A stretch of DNA of 64,000 bases from Oceanobacillus bengalensis (GTDB taxonomy: Bacteria; Bacillota; Bacilli; Bacillales; Amphibacillaceae). Below, in pieces: positions 36,843-46,697 of the stretch. Every line of letters starts with the position of its first letter. The stretch's first letter is position 1. The translations under genes were made by a program, and so were the position numbers. The notes beneath the pieces are model-generated. The model did no database searches. It saw only the letters and a list, made by a program, of their open reading frames with translations, and was not told the origin of the DNA. The stretch is from NCBI RefSeq assembly GCF_003628445.1, contig NZ_RBZO01000003.1, positions 1-64,000 on the forward strand. The letters run 5' to 3'.

Positions 36843-37205
36843 TCAAAAGAGGTGATAAATTTTTGGTATGAAAATGATAAGACCAATAATTACGGCAGTT
36901 ATTGCAGCTACAAGCACCGCTCCTGCCGCAACATCCTTGATAAATTTTGCTTGAGGATGTATTTCAGGTTTAAAATAATCAACCATTCTTTCCATCACAC
37001 TGTTTATCACTTCTGTTACCAGAACTTGACCGACAACTAAAACAATAATAGCCCATTCCAATGTTGACAACTTAACAATAAGTCCAGCGATAAAAACAAA
37101 TAGCGCAGCGAAAAGATGGATACGAAAATTAAGTTCCGTTTTAAAGACCTGTTCAAGTCCATTCCAAGCGTGTATGAAACCAATACGCCTTTTCTTACCT
37201 TTCAA
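36843..37205 (-). CDS. dgkA: Undecaprenol/diacylglycerol kinase DgkA
   Basis: A 120-residue membrane kinase with three helices. In Gram-positives it phosphorylates undecaprenol. Conserved tracts are AWNGLEQVFKTELNFRIH near the start and ITEVINSVMERMVDYF-like VTEVINSVMERMVD with the catalytic glutamates. I chose a TTG start at 37205 with AGGTGA 8 nt upstream; a GTG at 37217 is the alternative. The start overlaps ybeY's end. Confidence 0.88.
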   Translation of the reverse strand: MKGKKRRIGFIHAWNGLEQVFKTELNFRIHLFAALFVFIAGLIVKLSTLEWAIIVLVVGQVLVTEVINSVMERMVDYFKPEIHPQAKFIKDVAAGAVLVAAITAVIIGLIIFIPKIYHLF

Positions 37206-37659
37206 GACCAAATTCACCTAGTATTTCTTCTTGTTTTGTGAACATTACCTTCTCTTCGTCCTTTTCCATATGATCATATCCTAATAAATGGAGTAATCCA
37301 TGTACAGAAAGGAAACCTAATTCTCTTTGAAAAGAATGGTTATATTCTTCAGCCTGTTCAATTGTTTTATCAATAGATATAATGATATCACCAAGTGTTA
37401 CTGGGAGATCCTCACCGATGATTTCCATCTCTCCATCAACAGACTCCTGCATGGCAAATGAAATAACATCCGTTGGGGTATCTTTTTGTCTATAATTTTT
37501 GTTAATCTCTCTAATTTCTTCATTCGTAACAAAATTCACCGACACTTCCGCTTCACTTGGAACATTCTCTCTTTCCGCAGCAAATTGTAGCAAACGTTCT
37601 AGCAAATCAATATCAGCTGCAGCGACTTTATTTGTATTATCTTGAAAATCAATATTCAT
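37195..37659 (-). CDS. ybeY: Endoribonuclease YbeY
   Basis: A 154-residue metallo-endoribonuclease for 16S rRNA 3'-end maturation and rRNA quality control. The zinc site HGLLHLLGYDH lies near residue 122, and TDVISFAM is the second signature. It is tightly packed between pgpH and dgkA, overlapping the latter. Its partners era and pgpH are close by. Confidence 0.95.
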   Translation of the reverse strand: MNIDFQDNTNKVAAADIDLLERLLQFAAERENVPSEAEVSVNFVTNEEIREINKNYRQKDTPTDVISFAMQESVDGEMEIIGEDLPVTLGDIIISIDKTIEQAEEYNHSFQRELGFLSVHGLLHLLGYDHMEKDEEKVMFTKQEEILGEFGLER

Positions 37660-39792
37660 TTATTTTTCCTCCTTTGCAGGGTACTGTATACGCGAATGAA
37701 AGATTCCTTTTAGCGTCTCACAGATTGTTCTCTGAATTCGTTTTAACTCTTTTAAGGTTAATGGACTTTCATCTAGTTGACCATCAGTCATTCTGTCACT
37801 AATGATTGATGCAACAATTTCTTCAATTTTTTCCTCTGTAGGCTCTTTAAGAGAACGCACTGCTGCTTCAACACTGTCACAGATGCAAATAATGGCCGCT
37901 TCACTTGTCTGTGGTTTAGGACCTGGATACCTAAAATCAGATTCTTTAACATTTACATTATTTTCCTTCTCTTTATAATAAAAGTATTTTAGTAAAGTTG
38001 AGCCGTGATGCTGTTTAGCAATATCAATGATTTCCTTTGGCATTTTATGTTTCTTCAAGAGTTCTGCTCCATCATAAGGATGATTAATAATGATCTTCGC
38101 ACTCTCCTTTGGATCGATGAAATCATGTGGATTGCGTATTGATAATTGATTTTCTATAAAATAATGTGGCTTAACCGTCTTCCCAATATCATGGTAATAA
38201 GCACCAACTCGTGCCAAAAGGCCATTAGCACCGATAGACTCACAAGCTGTCTCACTTAAATTAGCTACCATAACAGAATGATGGTATGTACCTGGTGCTT
38301 CTGTTAAAATTTTCTTTAATAAAGGCTGATTCGGATTAGACAGTTGAAGTAACTTTGTATCCGACAATATCCCTAAACCTGTTTCAAAGAAAGGTAACAA
38401 ACCTATTGCTAAAACAGCAGAAAGAAATGCAGATGCAAAAGCAAAACTAGAGTAAATTAATAAGTCAACAAAGGCATATTTTTCAAAGGATAGCAATAGA
38501 AATAATAGTACCGTAACAATATTTATAACAGTTATTCCAATACCAGTCTTTAATATAGCCGTTCTATCTTTTACATTCGTTAAAAAGAAAATACTAGCAA
38601 ATTGCGAAAAAAGAAAATACGTACCAGCTTCAGAATTTAACGCACCAGCTATTTCCCCATTGAAGATTATACTACCTAGAATAGAGAAAAGTATAGCAAA
38701 AATAAACGCTAACCTCTCATGTATTAACAGTTTTAATAGCAATGCACCCGTCGCAATTGGCACGATGAAATACAGCTTGCTTTCATCCGTTGCAAACAAG
38801 CTAACAATCTTCATTAAAGAGACACTCAATATCGTAACAGAAACAATCGTAATAAGCTTCCTTGTGTCAAGGTTATTTTTTCTTTTCACCGTATTCAGTT
38901 CTAATGCCATAAACAAGCATATTAAGATGATTAAGAAACCCAATCCAAGGAGAGGATAAATATTTCCCTCATTATCAAGCACGCCCACCAATTCGAGCCG
39001 ATTATATATTTCATTCGTTATTGTCTGGCCTTCTCTTACGATAACCTCTCCAGCACGAATCATTACAGGTGCAACACCACTAGCCGCCTCTTTTCTTGCT
39101 TCACTCGTCTCTTCTACATCAAAAAATGAATTTTCCACAACTGCAAAATGACTTAAATCCTGTAATGGGGATTTAAAGTCCTCATCTAATGTAGCAAATT
39201 TGATGGCCTCATTCACATTAGCAATTGCTGTTTGGATGTTTTCCGTCCTAACCCCGTTATTCAGTGTTTCTTCTACAGCTTCAATCAATACTGTACGTCC
39301 AGCTTCCCGGTCCTCCTTAGGGATATTAATTAACTGAATCAAGGTTTGATTCTTTACGGACGCAACAATATTTTCTGATAAGATATTTTTTAGACGCTCG
39401 ACAATCGCTTCTTCAGTAAAAGGAGAAACGATGTCATCATCTTCCTTTTCCCTTTCAACATTGGCTTCCTCCTCAACAGTTGAAATCGCCTCAAAAATTT
39501 CATTTATGTAATTAATCTGTTCCTGTGTAATTTCATTATTAATATTATATCGGTCAACAACGGATTGAACGGTTTCTCTCGTTTTCCTTTCCGTTTCTTG
39601 TTCGTTTTCAATGGTGATTGGAGAACGAATTGTTTCTGTTGCCATACTAAATCGATCAATATTGTATGTTTTTGTATGTACATTATTAAAAGTGAGTAAA
39701 AATATGAAGATTCCAACAAAAATGGTAGAAAGAAGGATTAACAGCCAACTATCTCTTTTTTTAAATAACGATTGCATCTTTTTCTTCTTCAT
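37660..39792 (-). CDS. pgpH: 7TM-HD membrane phosphodiesterase PgpH (YqfF)
   Basis: A 710-residue membrane protein expected to hydrolyse c-di-AMP. One N-terminal helix (17-35) precedes an extracellular domain (about 50-270), then seven helices (about 275-475) and a cytosolic HD domain. The HD metal residues lie in YHHSVMVANLSETA, AYYHDIGKT and INHPYDGAELLKKH. Length matches B. subtilis PgpH (711). The stop touches the ybeY start. Confidence 0.94.
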   Translation of the reverse strand: MKKKKMQSLFKKRDSWLLILLSTIFVGIFIFLLTFNNVHTKTYNIDRFSMATETIRSPITIENEQETERKTRETVQSVVDRYNINNEITQEQINYINEIFEAISTVEEEANVEREKEDDDIVSPFTEEAIVERLKNILSENIVASVKNQTLIQLINIPKEDREAGRTVLIEAVEETLNNGVRTENIQTAIANVNEAIKFATLDEDFKSPLQDLSHFAVVENSFFDVEETSEARKEAASGVAPVMIRAGEVIVREGQTITNEIYNRLELVGVLDNEGNIYPLLGLGFLIILICLFMALELNTVKRKNNLDTRKLITIVSVTILSVSLMKIVSLFATDESKLYFIVPIATGALLLKLLIHERLAFIFAILFSILGSIIFNGEIAGALNSEAGTYFLFSQFASIFFLTNVKDRTAILKTGIGITVINIVTVLLFLLLSFEKYAFVDLLIYSSFAFASAFLSAVLAIGLLPFFETGLGILSDTKLLQLSNPNQPLLKKILTEAPGTYHHSVMVANLSETACESIGANGLLARVGAYYHDIGKTVKPHYFIENQLSIRNPHDFIDPKESAKIIINHPYDGAELLKKHKMPKEIIDIAKQHHGSTLLKYFYYKEKENNVNVKESDFRYPGPKPQTSEAAIICICDSVEAAVRSLKEPTEEKIEEIVASIISDRMTDGQLDESPLTLKELKRIQRTICETLKGIFHSRIQYPAKEEK

Positions 39793-39875
39793 TCGTATCC
39801 CTCCTTTTTTAGACAGATGATATAGAAATAAGACCCAACATATCTATTAGGGTCCTATTTCTATAATGTTCTTCA

Positions 39876-40835
39876 TTAATTACTTGTATCGTATGCTTCA
39901 ATTATTTTTTGTACCAGTGGATGTCTGACGACGTCTGTTTGGCTTAGATGGATGTGAGAAATCCCATCTACATTAGTAAGCAACTGCTCTGCTACTTGGA
40001 GTCCACTTGTTACACCTTTGGGTAAATCGATTTGTGTAATATCACCAGTAATAACCATCTTCGACCCAAATCCTAAGCGTGTAAGAAACATTTTCATTTG
40101 GGCAGAGGTAGTATTCTGTGCTTCATCAAGAATTACAAATGCATCATCTAACGTACGACCACGCATATATGCAAGAGGCGCTATCTCAATCGTTTCTCGT
40201 TCAATTAAACGAAGTGTATGTTCTGCACCTAAAACGTCATGTAGGGCATCGTATAACGGCCTTAAGTACGGATCTACTTTCTCTTTTAAATCCCCAGGTA
40301 AAAATCCTAGACTTTCTCCAGCTTCAACAGCAGGTCTTGTTAGGATGATACGCTTTACTGATCCATTTTTTAATGCATGAACCGCCATTACCACAGCAAG
40401 ATACGTTTTTCCAGTACCAGCGGGTCCGATTCCAAAGACGAGGTCGTTTGCTTTAATCGCATTAATATATTTTTTTTGTCCAAGTGTTTTTACACGAATG
40501 GATTTTCCTTTTACGTTTTTCGTTATTTCATCCTCAAATAGTGTTTCTAATTGGTTTATCTTTCCCTTTTTAGCTAAATCTACAGCGTATACAATATCTC
40601 GCTCCGAAATGACGATCCCTTTTTTAATTACAGTTAAAAGTGTTACTAAGATTTCCTGTACCAGAGAAATTTCCTGTTCTTTACCTGATACACGAACTAA
40701 CTCCCCTCTAGTTACAATAGAGACATTTAATTGTTTTTCAAGTATTTTTAGATGCCTATCATTTGCACCGAATAAAGCTAATGCATCATTTGGATTAGAT
40801 AAATGTAAGTCAATCTCTGTTAAGTTCTCAGGCAT
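39876..40835 (-). CDS. phoH: PhoH-like ATPase / RNA-associated P-loop protein
   Basis: A 319-residue cytosolic ATPase. Walker A GPAGTGKT is at 137-144 and Walker B is FVILDEAQNTT. The N-terminal KH-like region (about 25-80) suggests RNA binding. The family is conserved beside ybeY and yqfF and is thought to act in RNA metabolism. Two bases separate it from yqfD. Confidence 0.93.
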   Translation of the reverse strand: MPENLTEIDLHLSNPNDALALFGANDRHLKILEKQLNVSIVTRGELVRVSGKEQEISLVQEILVTLLTVIKKGIVISERDIVYAVDLAKKGKINQLETLFEDEITKNVKGKSIRVKTLGQKKYINAIKANDLVFGIGPAGTGKTYLAVVMAVHALKNGSVKRIILTRPAVEAGESLGFLPGDLKEKVDPYLRPLYDALHDVLGAEHTLRLIERETIEIAPLAYMRGRTLDDAFVILDEAQNTTSAQMKMFLTRLGFGSKMVITGDITQIDLPKGVTSGLQVAEQLLTNVDGISHIHLSQTDVVRHPLVQKIIEAYDTSN

Positions 40836-40837
40836 AA

Positions 40838-42058
40838 TCAGTCTCCTTGATTTATAGGTTGTATCTCTACAATATTTTCCTCAGCAGTAATGTATATAGT
40901 CATTCTAACTTTACCATCTTCTATACTTTCGTGCAAAACTTTTTCTGACAATATTTTTGCATCTGGACCTAATCGTAAAAGAAGTTCCGATTTTGCTTGT
41001 TCAATACCAATCTGTACAGCTTCCTCTCTTGTTCTTTCATCCTGATAATATTTCTTTTCACTCAGTATATTGTCCACTATTTTTATTGGCATTTCCCATT
41101 TAAAGAAATGAATAGGCTTCTCTATTATTTCATAATGAACATTTTCAAATGTTGGCTTACCAAATCCCCATACTGGCACATTAAGACCTGCAATTTGTAC
41201 ATAATATTTTTTCTCTTTATTACCTGTTAGCTCTTCATAGTTATATTCAAGTGGAATGGTAACATCTACTTCATACCATGTTTTTGCTCTTATTTCCCCT
41301 TCTGCTGGAACGATATCAAACTGCTTGTCCTCTTTTTCGTCATCTTCTTCATTATTTTCTGCTACTTTAAGCGCACCAGAAACTAATAGATCACCAGGTT
41401 CAACATAATCATTTACTTTTACCATTGGAAGTCCCTTTGCAACATACATGTTTTGAATAACGCCTTTTTTTGTTGCAATTAAATTTCTCGGTTGGTTCGG
41501 TTCCTCTTCTTTAACAATTAATTTTTCGACTCCTTCAAGGTAATAAGTTGTCCCTTTTTGATTCACACCGACCCACAGCAACTCTGGAACATCTTTAACT
41601 AGTTTTTGCTGTATCGTATTTGGTGAGTCGAGTGAAAGAATCCAAGCCCCCTTATGAATACCATAATTTGTTAATTGTTTACTAATCTTTTCTTCAATAT
41701 CTTTTGGTACACCTGTTATTTTTACATCCCATATTATATTTGATAAAAAAATAACAAGTAAGAAACTTAATATTAGGCTTATTAACAAAGGTTTTCGATT
41801 CATAAAACGCTTAAAAAGAAAAGGGTAGCCTTTTTTATCAATAAAGTATAATTTATATTTTGACCCTCTAATTAATTTTCTTGCCGTGCGTATATCAGCT
41901 ACCTTAATGTTCCCCTCACAAGTGTCTTCTGCTATTTTTCTTATATTCCAAACCGTAATACCGTGACTCGTGCATCTTTGAAAGAACATTTCTGGTTTGG
42001 TGCCTTTCACTGAAATGGTAACATATCCTGTTAAGTAAGTTCCTTGTACTTGTCTCAT
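40838..42058 (-). CDS. yqfD: Sporulation protein YqfD
   Basis: A 406-residue membrane protein of the YqfD/SpoIV family. It has a soluble N-terminal domain (1-85), one membrane helix (about 91-110, LISLILSFLLVIFLSNIIW) and a large outer domain. In B. subtilis it is made in the mother cell under SigE. It is in an operon with yqfC upstream and phoH downstream. GGAGGAA lies immediately before the ATG. Confidence 0.9.
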   Translation of the reverse strand: MRQVQGTYLTGYVTISVKGTKPEMFFQRCTSHGITVWNIRKIAEDTCEGNIKVADIRTARKLIRGSKYKLYFIDKKGYPFLFKRFMNRKPLLISLILSFLLVIFLSNIIWDVKITGVPKDIEEKISKQLTNYGIHKGAWILSLDSPNTIQQKLVKDVPELLWVGVNQKGTTYYLEGVEKLIVKEEEPNQPRNLIATKKGVIQNMYVAKGLPMVKVNDYVEPGDLLVSGALKVAENNEEDDEKEDKQFDIVPAEGEIRAKTWYEVDVTIPLEYNYEELTGNKEKKYYVQIAGLNVPVWGFGKPTFENVHYEIIEKPIHFFKWEMPIKIVDNILSEKKYYQDERTREEAVQIGIEQAKSELLLRLGPDAKILSEKVLHESIEDGKVRMTIYITAEENIVEIQPINQGD

Positions 42059-42077
42059 TTCCTCCTCCTATATGTAT

Positions 42078-42359
42078 CTATTCTGGAATAAATTTAATAT
42101 CAGAGATTGTACCTTCTAGTAAAATCTCTTCTGGTAACATCATTTTCAAAACAAATTCTTTTCCAATTATTTGGACGTAGCCTTTATTAATTTTTAATTT
42201 AAGTTCCTTTTCTGAATATGTTGCTAATCCTTGATGATTTTCAATATAAACATGGATTTGACCTATAATTGTAATGCGGGGCAATTCAAGGATCACATCA
42301 GAAGGAAGTGCAAAAGAATTTATTAATAAGGATCTTACATGCTGCCTGAACTTTTTCAC
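42078..42359 (-). CDS. yqfC: Sporulation protein YqfC
   Basis: A 93-residue protein of the YabP/YqfC family: mostly beta, with the tracts DVILELPRITIIG and LKINKGYVQIIGKEF. It starts with GTG and an AGGGGGATG site. YqfC and YqfD are paired mother-cell proteins in Bacillus. I could not fix a SigE promoter in the repeat-rich upstream gap. Confidence 0.88.
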   Translation of the reverse strand: MKKFRQHVRSLLINSFALPSDVILELPRITIIGQIHVYIENHQGLATYSEKELKLKINKGYVQIIGKEFVLKMMLPEEILLEGTISDIKFIPE

Positions 42360-42489
42360 GTATGCATCCCCCTCTCATATTCATATTATGAAAGGAATAA
42401 TTAGATAAGAACTGACTAGGAAAATCTGTTGGTGAAAGATAAAAAAATAATAAAGGGGGATGTGCCGTTTGATTTGGCTCGTAATTAAT

Positions 42490-42582
42490 ATAAAATTGTT
42501 GAGTAACGAAAATTAACACTCTGTAAAGCTCTCGCACACTCTTATGACTGTAATGAGCAGCAGAATACTTCGCTTTCTGGAA
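42490..42582 (-). repeat. Truncated dispersed repeat, right end only
   Basis: The yqfC-yqfB gap (42360-42709) has no gene. On the minus strand it reads GAAAGCGAAGTATTCTGC (right arm of family A), then CATAAGAGTGTGCGAGAGC and GTTAATTTTCGTTACT, the same order as the right end of copy A1. The left arm and the interior are missing. Confidence 0.65.
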
Positions 42583-42657
42583 CAGGATGATAGAGGAAAA
42601 CCCTTTCCTTAGGCCGCAATTTATATCTTTTGAGGAAAAAATTAACCTGTAAAAATT

Positions 42658-42699
42658 AAAAACCCCCACAATGACTACAAATGCGTCATTGTGGGGGGG
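42658..42699 (-). terminator. Strong terminator after the yqfB-position gene
   Basis: Perfect 13-bp stem CCCCCACAATGAC / GTCATTGTGGGGG with a short loop and T-run on the minus strand. Confidence 0.9.
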
Positions 42700-42709
42700 T
42701 GTTTGTTTA

Positions 42710-43216
42710 TTATTTTATTTTTCTTTCTTCAATAACACTACGATATGGTTTAGTTGCACGAGGTGGACCTAGTACCTCTGCCATAATAATTCCTTGTATT
42801 AAACCTTTTTTGCTCAGATTATTACTTATTTCCTCCTTCAGCTTCACTTGGTCACGTGATAACTGTTCAACAGGATTATGAATAGAACGATTGTCAAATG
42901 CATAATGACTACTATCTTTCATTCTTTGCTGACTGATGTCTTCAAAGGAATGAATGGATTTTGTTTTTAATTGACCAGCCAACCGATCCAATTGTTCCTT
43001 CTTCTGTTCGTCCACAGATAGCGTAACCGTTGGTTGTTTTCGTTCAACAGGAGTTTGACTTCTTTTACTCGTTTGGTACCCACCAGAAGGAGTTGGAGTA
43101 GGTCTTGGTTGATTCGTTTTTTTCTCTTTCTTCTCCTCTTCCTTTTTGCCAAACAAACCGAAGATTCCAGAAAGAATGACTAAAATGATGAAAAAATTAT
43201 CAAAAATCCACTCCAT
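42710..43216 (-). CDS. Membrane-anchored charged protein at the yqfB position
   Basis: A 168-residue protein. One N-terminal membrane helix (MEWIFDNFFIILVILSGIFG) is followed by a lysine/glutamate tract, a proline/threonine-rich linker and a helical C-terminal part ending in GIIMAEVLGPPRA. I chose the ATG at 43216 because the upstream TTG overlaps the GGAGGGG ribosome site. It follows floA by 32 bp and precedes yqfC, so it is probably part of the flotillin operon. I do not recognise the family. Confidence 0.75.
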   Translation of the reverse strand: MEWIFDNFFIILVILSGIFGLFGKKEEEKKEKKTNQPRPTPTPSGGYQTSKRSQTPVERKQPTVTLSVDEQKKEQLDRLAGQLKTKSIHSFEDISQQRMKDSSHYAFDNRSIHNPVEQLSRDQVKLKEEISNNLSKKGLIQGIIMAEVLGPPRATKPYRSVIEERKIK

Positions 43217-43248
43217 CCAACCCCTCCTTTTCAATTAAATGTGTAAAA

Positions 43249-44241
43249 TTAATCCTTATCATGTTCATCATTGTCTTTAGTTAATTTACCAATCGTATCA
43301 CGCATGTCAGTATCTGCATTAATATTTTGGTAATTTAAATAGTCCATGACTCCCATTTTACCTGATCGTAATGCTTCAGCAAGTGCCAATGGTACATCTG
43401 CTTCCGCTTCCACAACCTTCGCACGCATTTCCTGAACACGGGCGACCATTTCCTGTTCTTGCGCTACAGCCATCGCACGACGTTCTTCTGCTTTCGCTTG
43501 TGCAATGTTCTTGTCTGCTTCTGCTTGATCCGTTTGTAAGATAGCACCAATGTTTTTACCGATATCAACATCCGCAATATCAATCGACAGAATTTCAAAT
43601 GCCGTTCCTGCATCTAGTCCTTTTGCTAAAACTGTATGAGAAATCATATCAGGATTTTCTAACACTTTTGCGTGGGTCTCGGAACTACCAATTGTACTAA
43701 CAACACCCTCACCAACACGGGCAATGATTGTTTCCTCACCAGCACCACCGACTAAACGATCAATGTTTGCTCTAACTGTTATTCTTGCTTTTGCTTTTAC
43801 TTCGATCCCATCAATCGCAATACCAGCAATAAATGGTGTTTCGATTACTTTTGGATTTACACTCATTTGTACAGCTTCTAAAACATCACGCCCAGCTAAA
43901 TCAATCGCTGCTGCCCTTTCAAATGTTAATTCGATGTTCGCACGATGTGCAGCAATTAACGCATTTACAACGCGATCAACATTACCACCTGCTAAATAAT
44001 GACTTTCCAGTTGATTTGTCGATACATTAAGTCCAGCCTTATGTGCTTTAATTAATGGGCTAATTACACGGTTTGGAACAACTCGACGTAAACGCATACC
44101 AATTAATGTAAATATACTAACTTTAACTCCTGCCGCTAGGGCACTAATCCATAGTGCTACAGGAATAAATGTGAACAATATTGCTACCGCAATTAAGATA
44201 ACCCCGATAATGATCACGGGTAATAAAAACTCCATATCCAT
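43249..44241 (-). CDS. floA: Flotillin-like protein FloA (YqfA)
   Basis: A 330-residue SPFH-type scaffold for functional membrane microdomains. A hydrophobic hairpin at the N-terminus (about 5-45) anchors it. The SPFH region (about 100-240: [23 protein letters not shown]) is followed by an Ala/Glu-rich helix ([19 protein letters not shown]). The ATG at 44241 has GGAGG 8 nt upstream; the earlier TTG overlaps that site. Its natural partner nfeD lies just upstream. Confidence 0.94.
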   Translation of the reverse strand: MDMEFLLPVIIIGVILIAVAILFTFIPVALWISALAAGVKVSIFTLIGMRLRRVVPNRVISPLIKAHKAGLNVSTNQLESHYLAGGNVDRVVNALIAAHRANIELTFERAAAIDLAGRDVLEAVQMSVNPKVIETPFIAGIAIDGIEVKAKARITVRANIDRLVGGAGEETIIARVGEGVVSTIGSSETHAKVLENPDMISHTVLAKGLDAGTAFEILSIDIADVDIGKNIGAILQTDQAEADKNIAQAKAEERRAMAVAQEQEMVARVQEMRAKVVEAEADVPLALAEALRSGKMGVMDYLNYQNINADTDMRDTIGKLTKDNDEHDKD

Positions 44242-44262
44242 ATAAATTTCCTCCAATTATAC

Positions 44263-45600
44263 TTATTTTAATTCCCTTACAACGACGCGCACTCCTTCTA
44301 CCTTAACAACTTTAATCGGCGAGTCTTTGTCAATAAAAGTTCCTTCAGAAATGACGTCAATTCGTTCCTTATCGAATTCTCCAGTGCCTGATGGTCTAAG
44401 CGGCGTAATTGCCGTCCCTTCTAATCCGATTAATTCTAAGCGATTTACAGCAGATACATAACCTAATTCAGTCTTCGTGCTATCCTTTAAGATGATGTGC
44501 CTAAAAACTCCCTTATCCAAGCCTATTCTCTTAAATAATACGATACTGGCGATCACTGCAACAACAAAGGCAATACTAATACTTAGCGTCATTTGTCCAA
44601 TATCATACCCTGACATGAGCAAGGACCCAATAATGGCCCCAATACCCAATAGACCAACAATACCACCAGGAACAAAGAATTCCGCAATAATAAGTATGAC
44701 TCCTAGTACAAGTAGAATTATTGCTTCCATACCAGCAAGTCCTGCAACAATATGTCCATAGAAAAATAATATTAGTGCTGTAAGCCCCATTATTCCTGGT
44801 ACACCAAACCCTGGAGAATAAAGTTCCACAATTAACCCGAGACTAGCAACAGAAAGGAGAATGGAATATACGACTGGATTTGTCAGGAATCTAGCAACTT
44901 CTTCGGCTAGGGATGGCTCTGTTTCGACAACTGTGGCATTAGATAAACCCAATTCATGCAATAATTCTACACGATCATCAACAATTCCTTCTGCATATCC
45001 TACTTCAACCGCATCATTTGGCCCAAGGGTTAGAAATTTCCCTTCAGGAGCCCCATATTCAGGCAAATCAATACTTGCATCCGCCATCGCAATAGCATAA
45101 AGTGGATCTCTACCATTAGACTGTGCAGCAGAACTCATTTTCTCTATCCAAGCTGACTGTGCTTTCTCATCAGCTGCTGTCCCATCTCCATTGATAACGC
45201 CACTAGCACCCATCGTTGCGTGAGGTACAAAATAAATATTATCTGTGTTTAGCGCAATATAAGAACCTGCTGATAATGCTTCATTAATAATAAACGAAGT
45301 AGTTGGAACTTCCAAGCTTTGTAAGAGAGTAGCGATTTGACCTGCTGAATCTACTCTTCCACCTGGAGTGTCAATTTCAAAAATGATGTGATCAGCTCCA
45401 GACTCTATAGCCTCCTCGGAGGACCTTTTTAAAAAGGCTTCAAGACCTCGTTCAACTTCTCTTTCAACTGGAATAACGTAAACTAAATTACCACTACCAT
45501 CTTCAGCATGCGTTTCTACATCTTCAATATGAATAAAAGGGATCAAAAGAAGAAATCCGATGAAAGTTATGTAGAATAATGTACGTTTTCTCCACTGCAA
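44263..45600 (-). CDS. yqeZ: NfeD family membrane serine protease (YqeZ)
   Basis: A 445-residue long-form NfeD. A signal peptide or helix (about 5-22) is followed by a ClpP-like protease domain (about 35-230) with the nucleophile region ALSAGSYIAL and a HATMGASG tract. Five or six helices (about 240-350) and a C-terminal OB fold (GTAITPLRPSGTGEF) follow. It starts with TTG after GGGGGTG. Cotranscribed with floA, to which NfeD proteins bind. Confidence 0.93.
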   Translation of the reverse strand: MQWRKRTLFYITFIGFLLLIPFIHIEDVETHAEDGSGNLVYVIPVEREVERGLEAFLKRSSEEAIESGADHIIFEIDTPGGRVDSAGQIATLLQSLEVPTTSFIINEALSAGSYIALNTDNIYFVPHATMGASGVINGDGTAADEKAQSAWIEKMSSAAQSNGRDPLYAIAMADASIDLPEYGAPEGKFLTLGPNDAVEVGYAEGIVDDRVELLHELGLSNATVVETEPSLAEEVARFLTNPVVYSILLSVASLGLIVELYSPGFGVPGIMGLTALILFFYGHIVAGLAGMEAIILLVLGVILIIAEFFVPGGIVGLLGIGAIIGSLLMSGYDIGQMTLSISIAFVVAVIASIVLFKRIGLDKGVFRHIILKDSTKTELGYVSAVNRLELIGLEGTAITPLRPSGTGEFDKERIDVISEGTFIDKDSPIKVVKVEGVRVVVRELK

Positions 45601-45842
45601 ATTTTATCACCCCCTTATATCCTTTATTTTACTTACGGATTTCTCTTGGAAAAGGTTTCACTTTGCTAAAAACTCTCAGGAAACAAAACTCTCTAACTTG
45701 ATACTACCACATCCAGCATGGCAAAAGAAAATTTATTGATATACTCCCCACCTAAAAAAATATATATACATAACAAGAAAAAATCTAAGGGGATATTATA
45801 AAAATTAAATTTTTCAGGAATACAATCGAATAAATCGCTATT

Positions 45843-45888
45843 AAAAAAGAAAAGATTCTCAACCGTGTAGGTCAAGAATCTTTTCTTT
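45843..45888 (-). terminator. Terminator after yqeY
   Basis: Long stem AAAGAAAAGATTCT / AGAATCTTTTCTTT, flanked by A and T runs. Confidence 0.85.
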
Positions 45889-45892
45889 AAAA

Positions 45893-46339
45893 TTAATTTA
45901 ATAGTTGTAAAACAACTTCTTTTATTTGAGAACCGTCTGCCTTCCCTTTTACTTTTGGCATAACAGCACTCATAACTTTACCCATATCTTTTTTCGAAGT
46001 AGCATTAACATCCTGAATCGTTTCCTGAACGATTTTTGAAAGTTCTTCTTTCGATAACTGTTCAGGCATGTACTTTTTGACAATAGACAATTCAGTCTCT
46101 ACTTTATTAACAAGATCTTCGCGACCAGCTGATTTGAATTCTTGGAGGGAATCTTTTCTTTGTTTGACCTCTCTAGACAGAATCGTTAACTCTTCATCTT
46201 CTGAAAGGGTATCTTTTCCAAGTTTAATTGATTCATTCTGTATGGAAGCTTTAATCATGCGAATGACACTTAGAGATTCTTTATCTTTGTTCTTCATCGC
46301 TTGCTTCATATCTTGGTTTAAAGTTTCTAGTAGTGACAT
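45893..46339 (-). CDS. yqeY: GatB/YqeY domain protein
   Basis: A 148-residue helical protein with the two small domains of the GatB tail ([20 protein letters not shown] and [21 protein letters not shown]). The family is suspected to interact with tRNA or amidotransferase but has no proven function. It follows rpsU by 16 bp in the same operon. Confidence 0.92.
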   Translation of the reverse strand: MSLLETLNQDMKQAMKNKDKESLSVIRMIKASIQNESIKLGKDTLSEDEELTILSREVKQRKDSLQEFKSAGREDLVNKVETELSIVKKYMPEQLSKEELSKIVQETIQDVNATSKKDMGKVMSAVMPKVKGKADGSQIKEVVLQLLN

Positions 46340-46355
46340 GCTCTAAGCACCTTCT

Positions 46356-46532
46356 TTAGAATTTACGCTTTCTAGCAGCTTCAGATTTCTTCTTACGTTT
46401 AACACTAGGTTTTTCATAGTGTTCACGCTTGCGATATTCCTGTAGGGTACCACTTTTTGATACACTACGTTTAAAGCGACGAAGAGCATCTTCAAGAGAC
46501 TCGTTTTTACGAACGCGAGTTGTATTTGACAT
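46356..46532 (-). CDS. rpsU: 30S ribosomal protein S21
   Basis: A 58-residue very basic protein ([20 protein letters not shown] near the start, [12 protein letters not shown] at the end). I chose the ATG at 46532 with GGAGGG upstream; longer in-frame extensions are not real. It binds near the 3' end of 16S rRNA. mtaB and deoC, often upstream, are missing or broken here. Confidence 0.96.
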   Translation of the reverse strand: MSNTTRVRKNESLEDALRRFKRSVSKSGTLQEYRKREHYEKPSVKRKKKSEAARKRKF

Positions 46533-46697
46533 GCTAATTTCCCTCCCTCCGAAGCATAAAACAAAATTATACGGGCATATGTAAAGACCTTTCACATGCC
46601 TTTATAAAGTATAATATAATACTAGAAATTGGTCAACTGATTATTTAATGAAAACTAACTTAGATTCAGTTGCTTTTACATCAGCAAACAGATATTA

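Noticed and set aside
45693-45875. 60-codon frame between yqeZ and yqeY
   Set aside because: No ribosome site, Phe-rich from AT-rich DNA, and overlaps the yqeY terminator.
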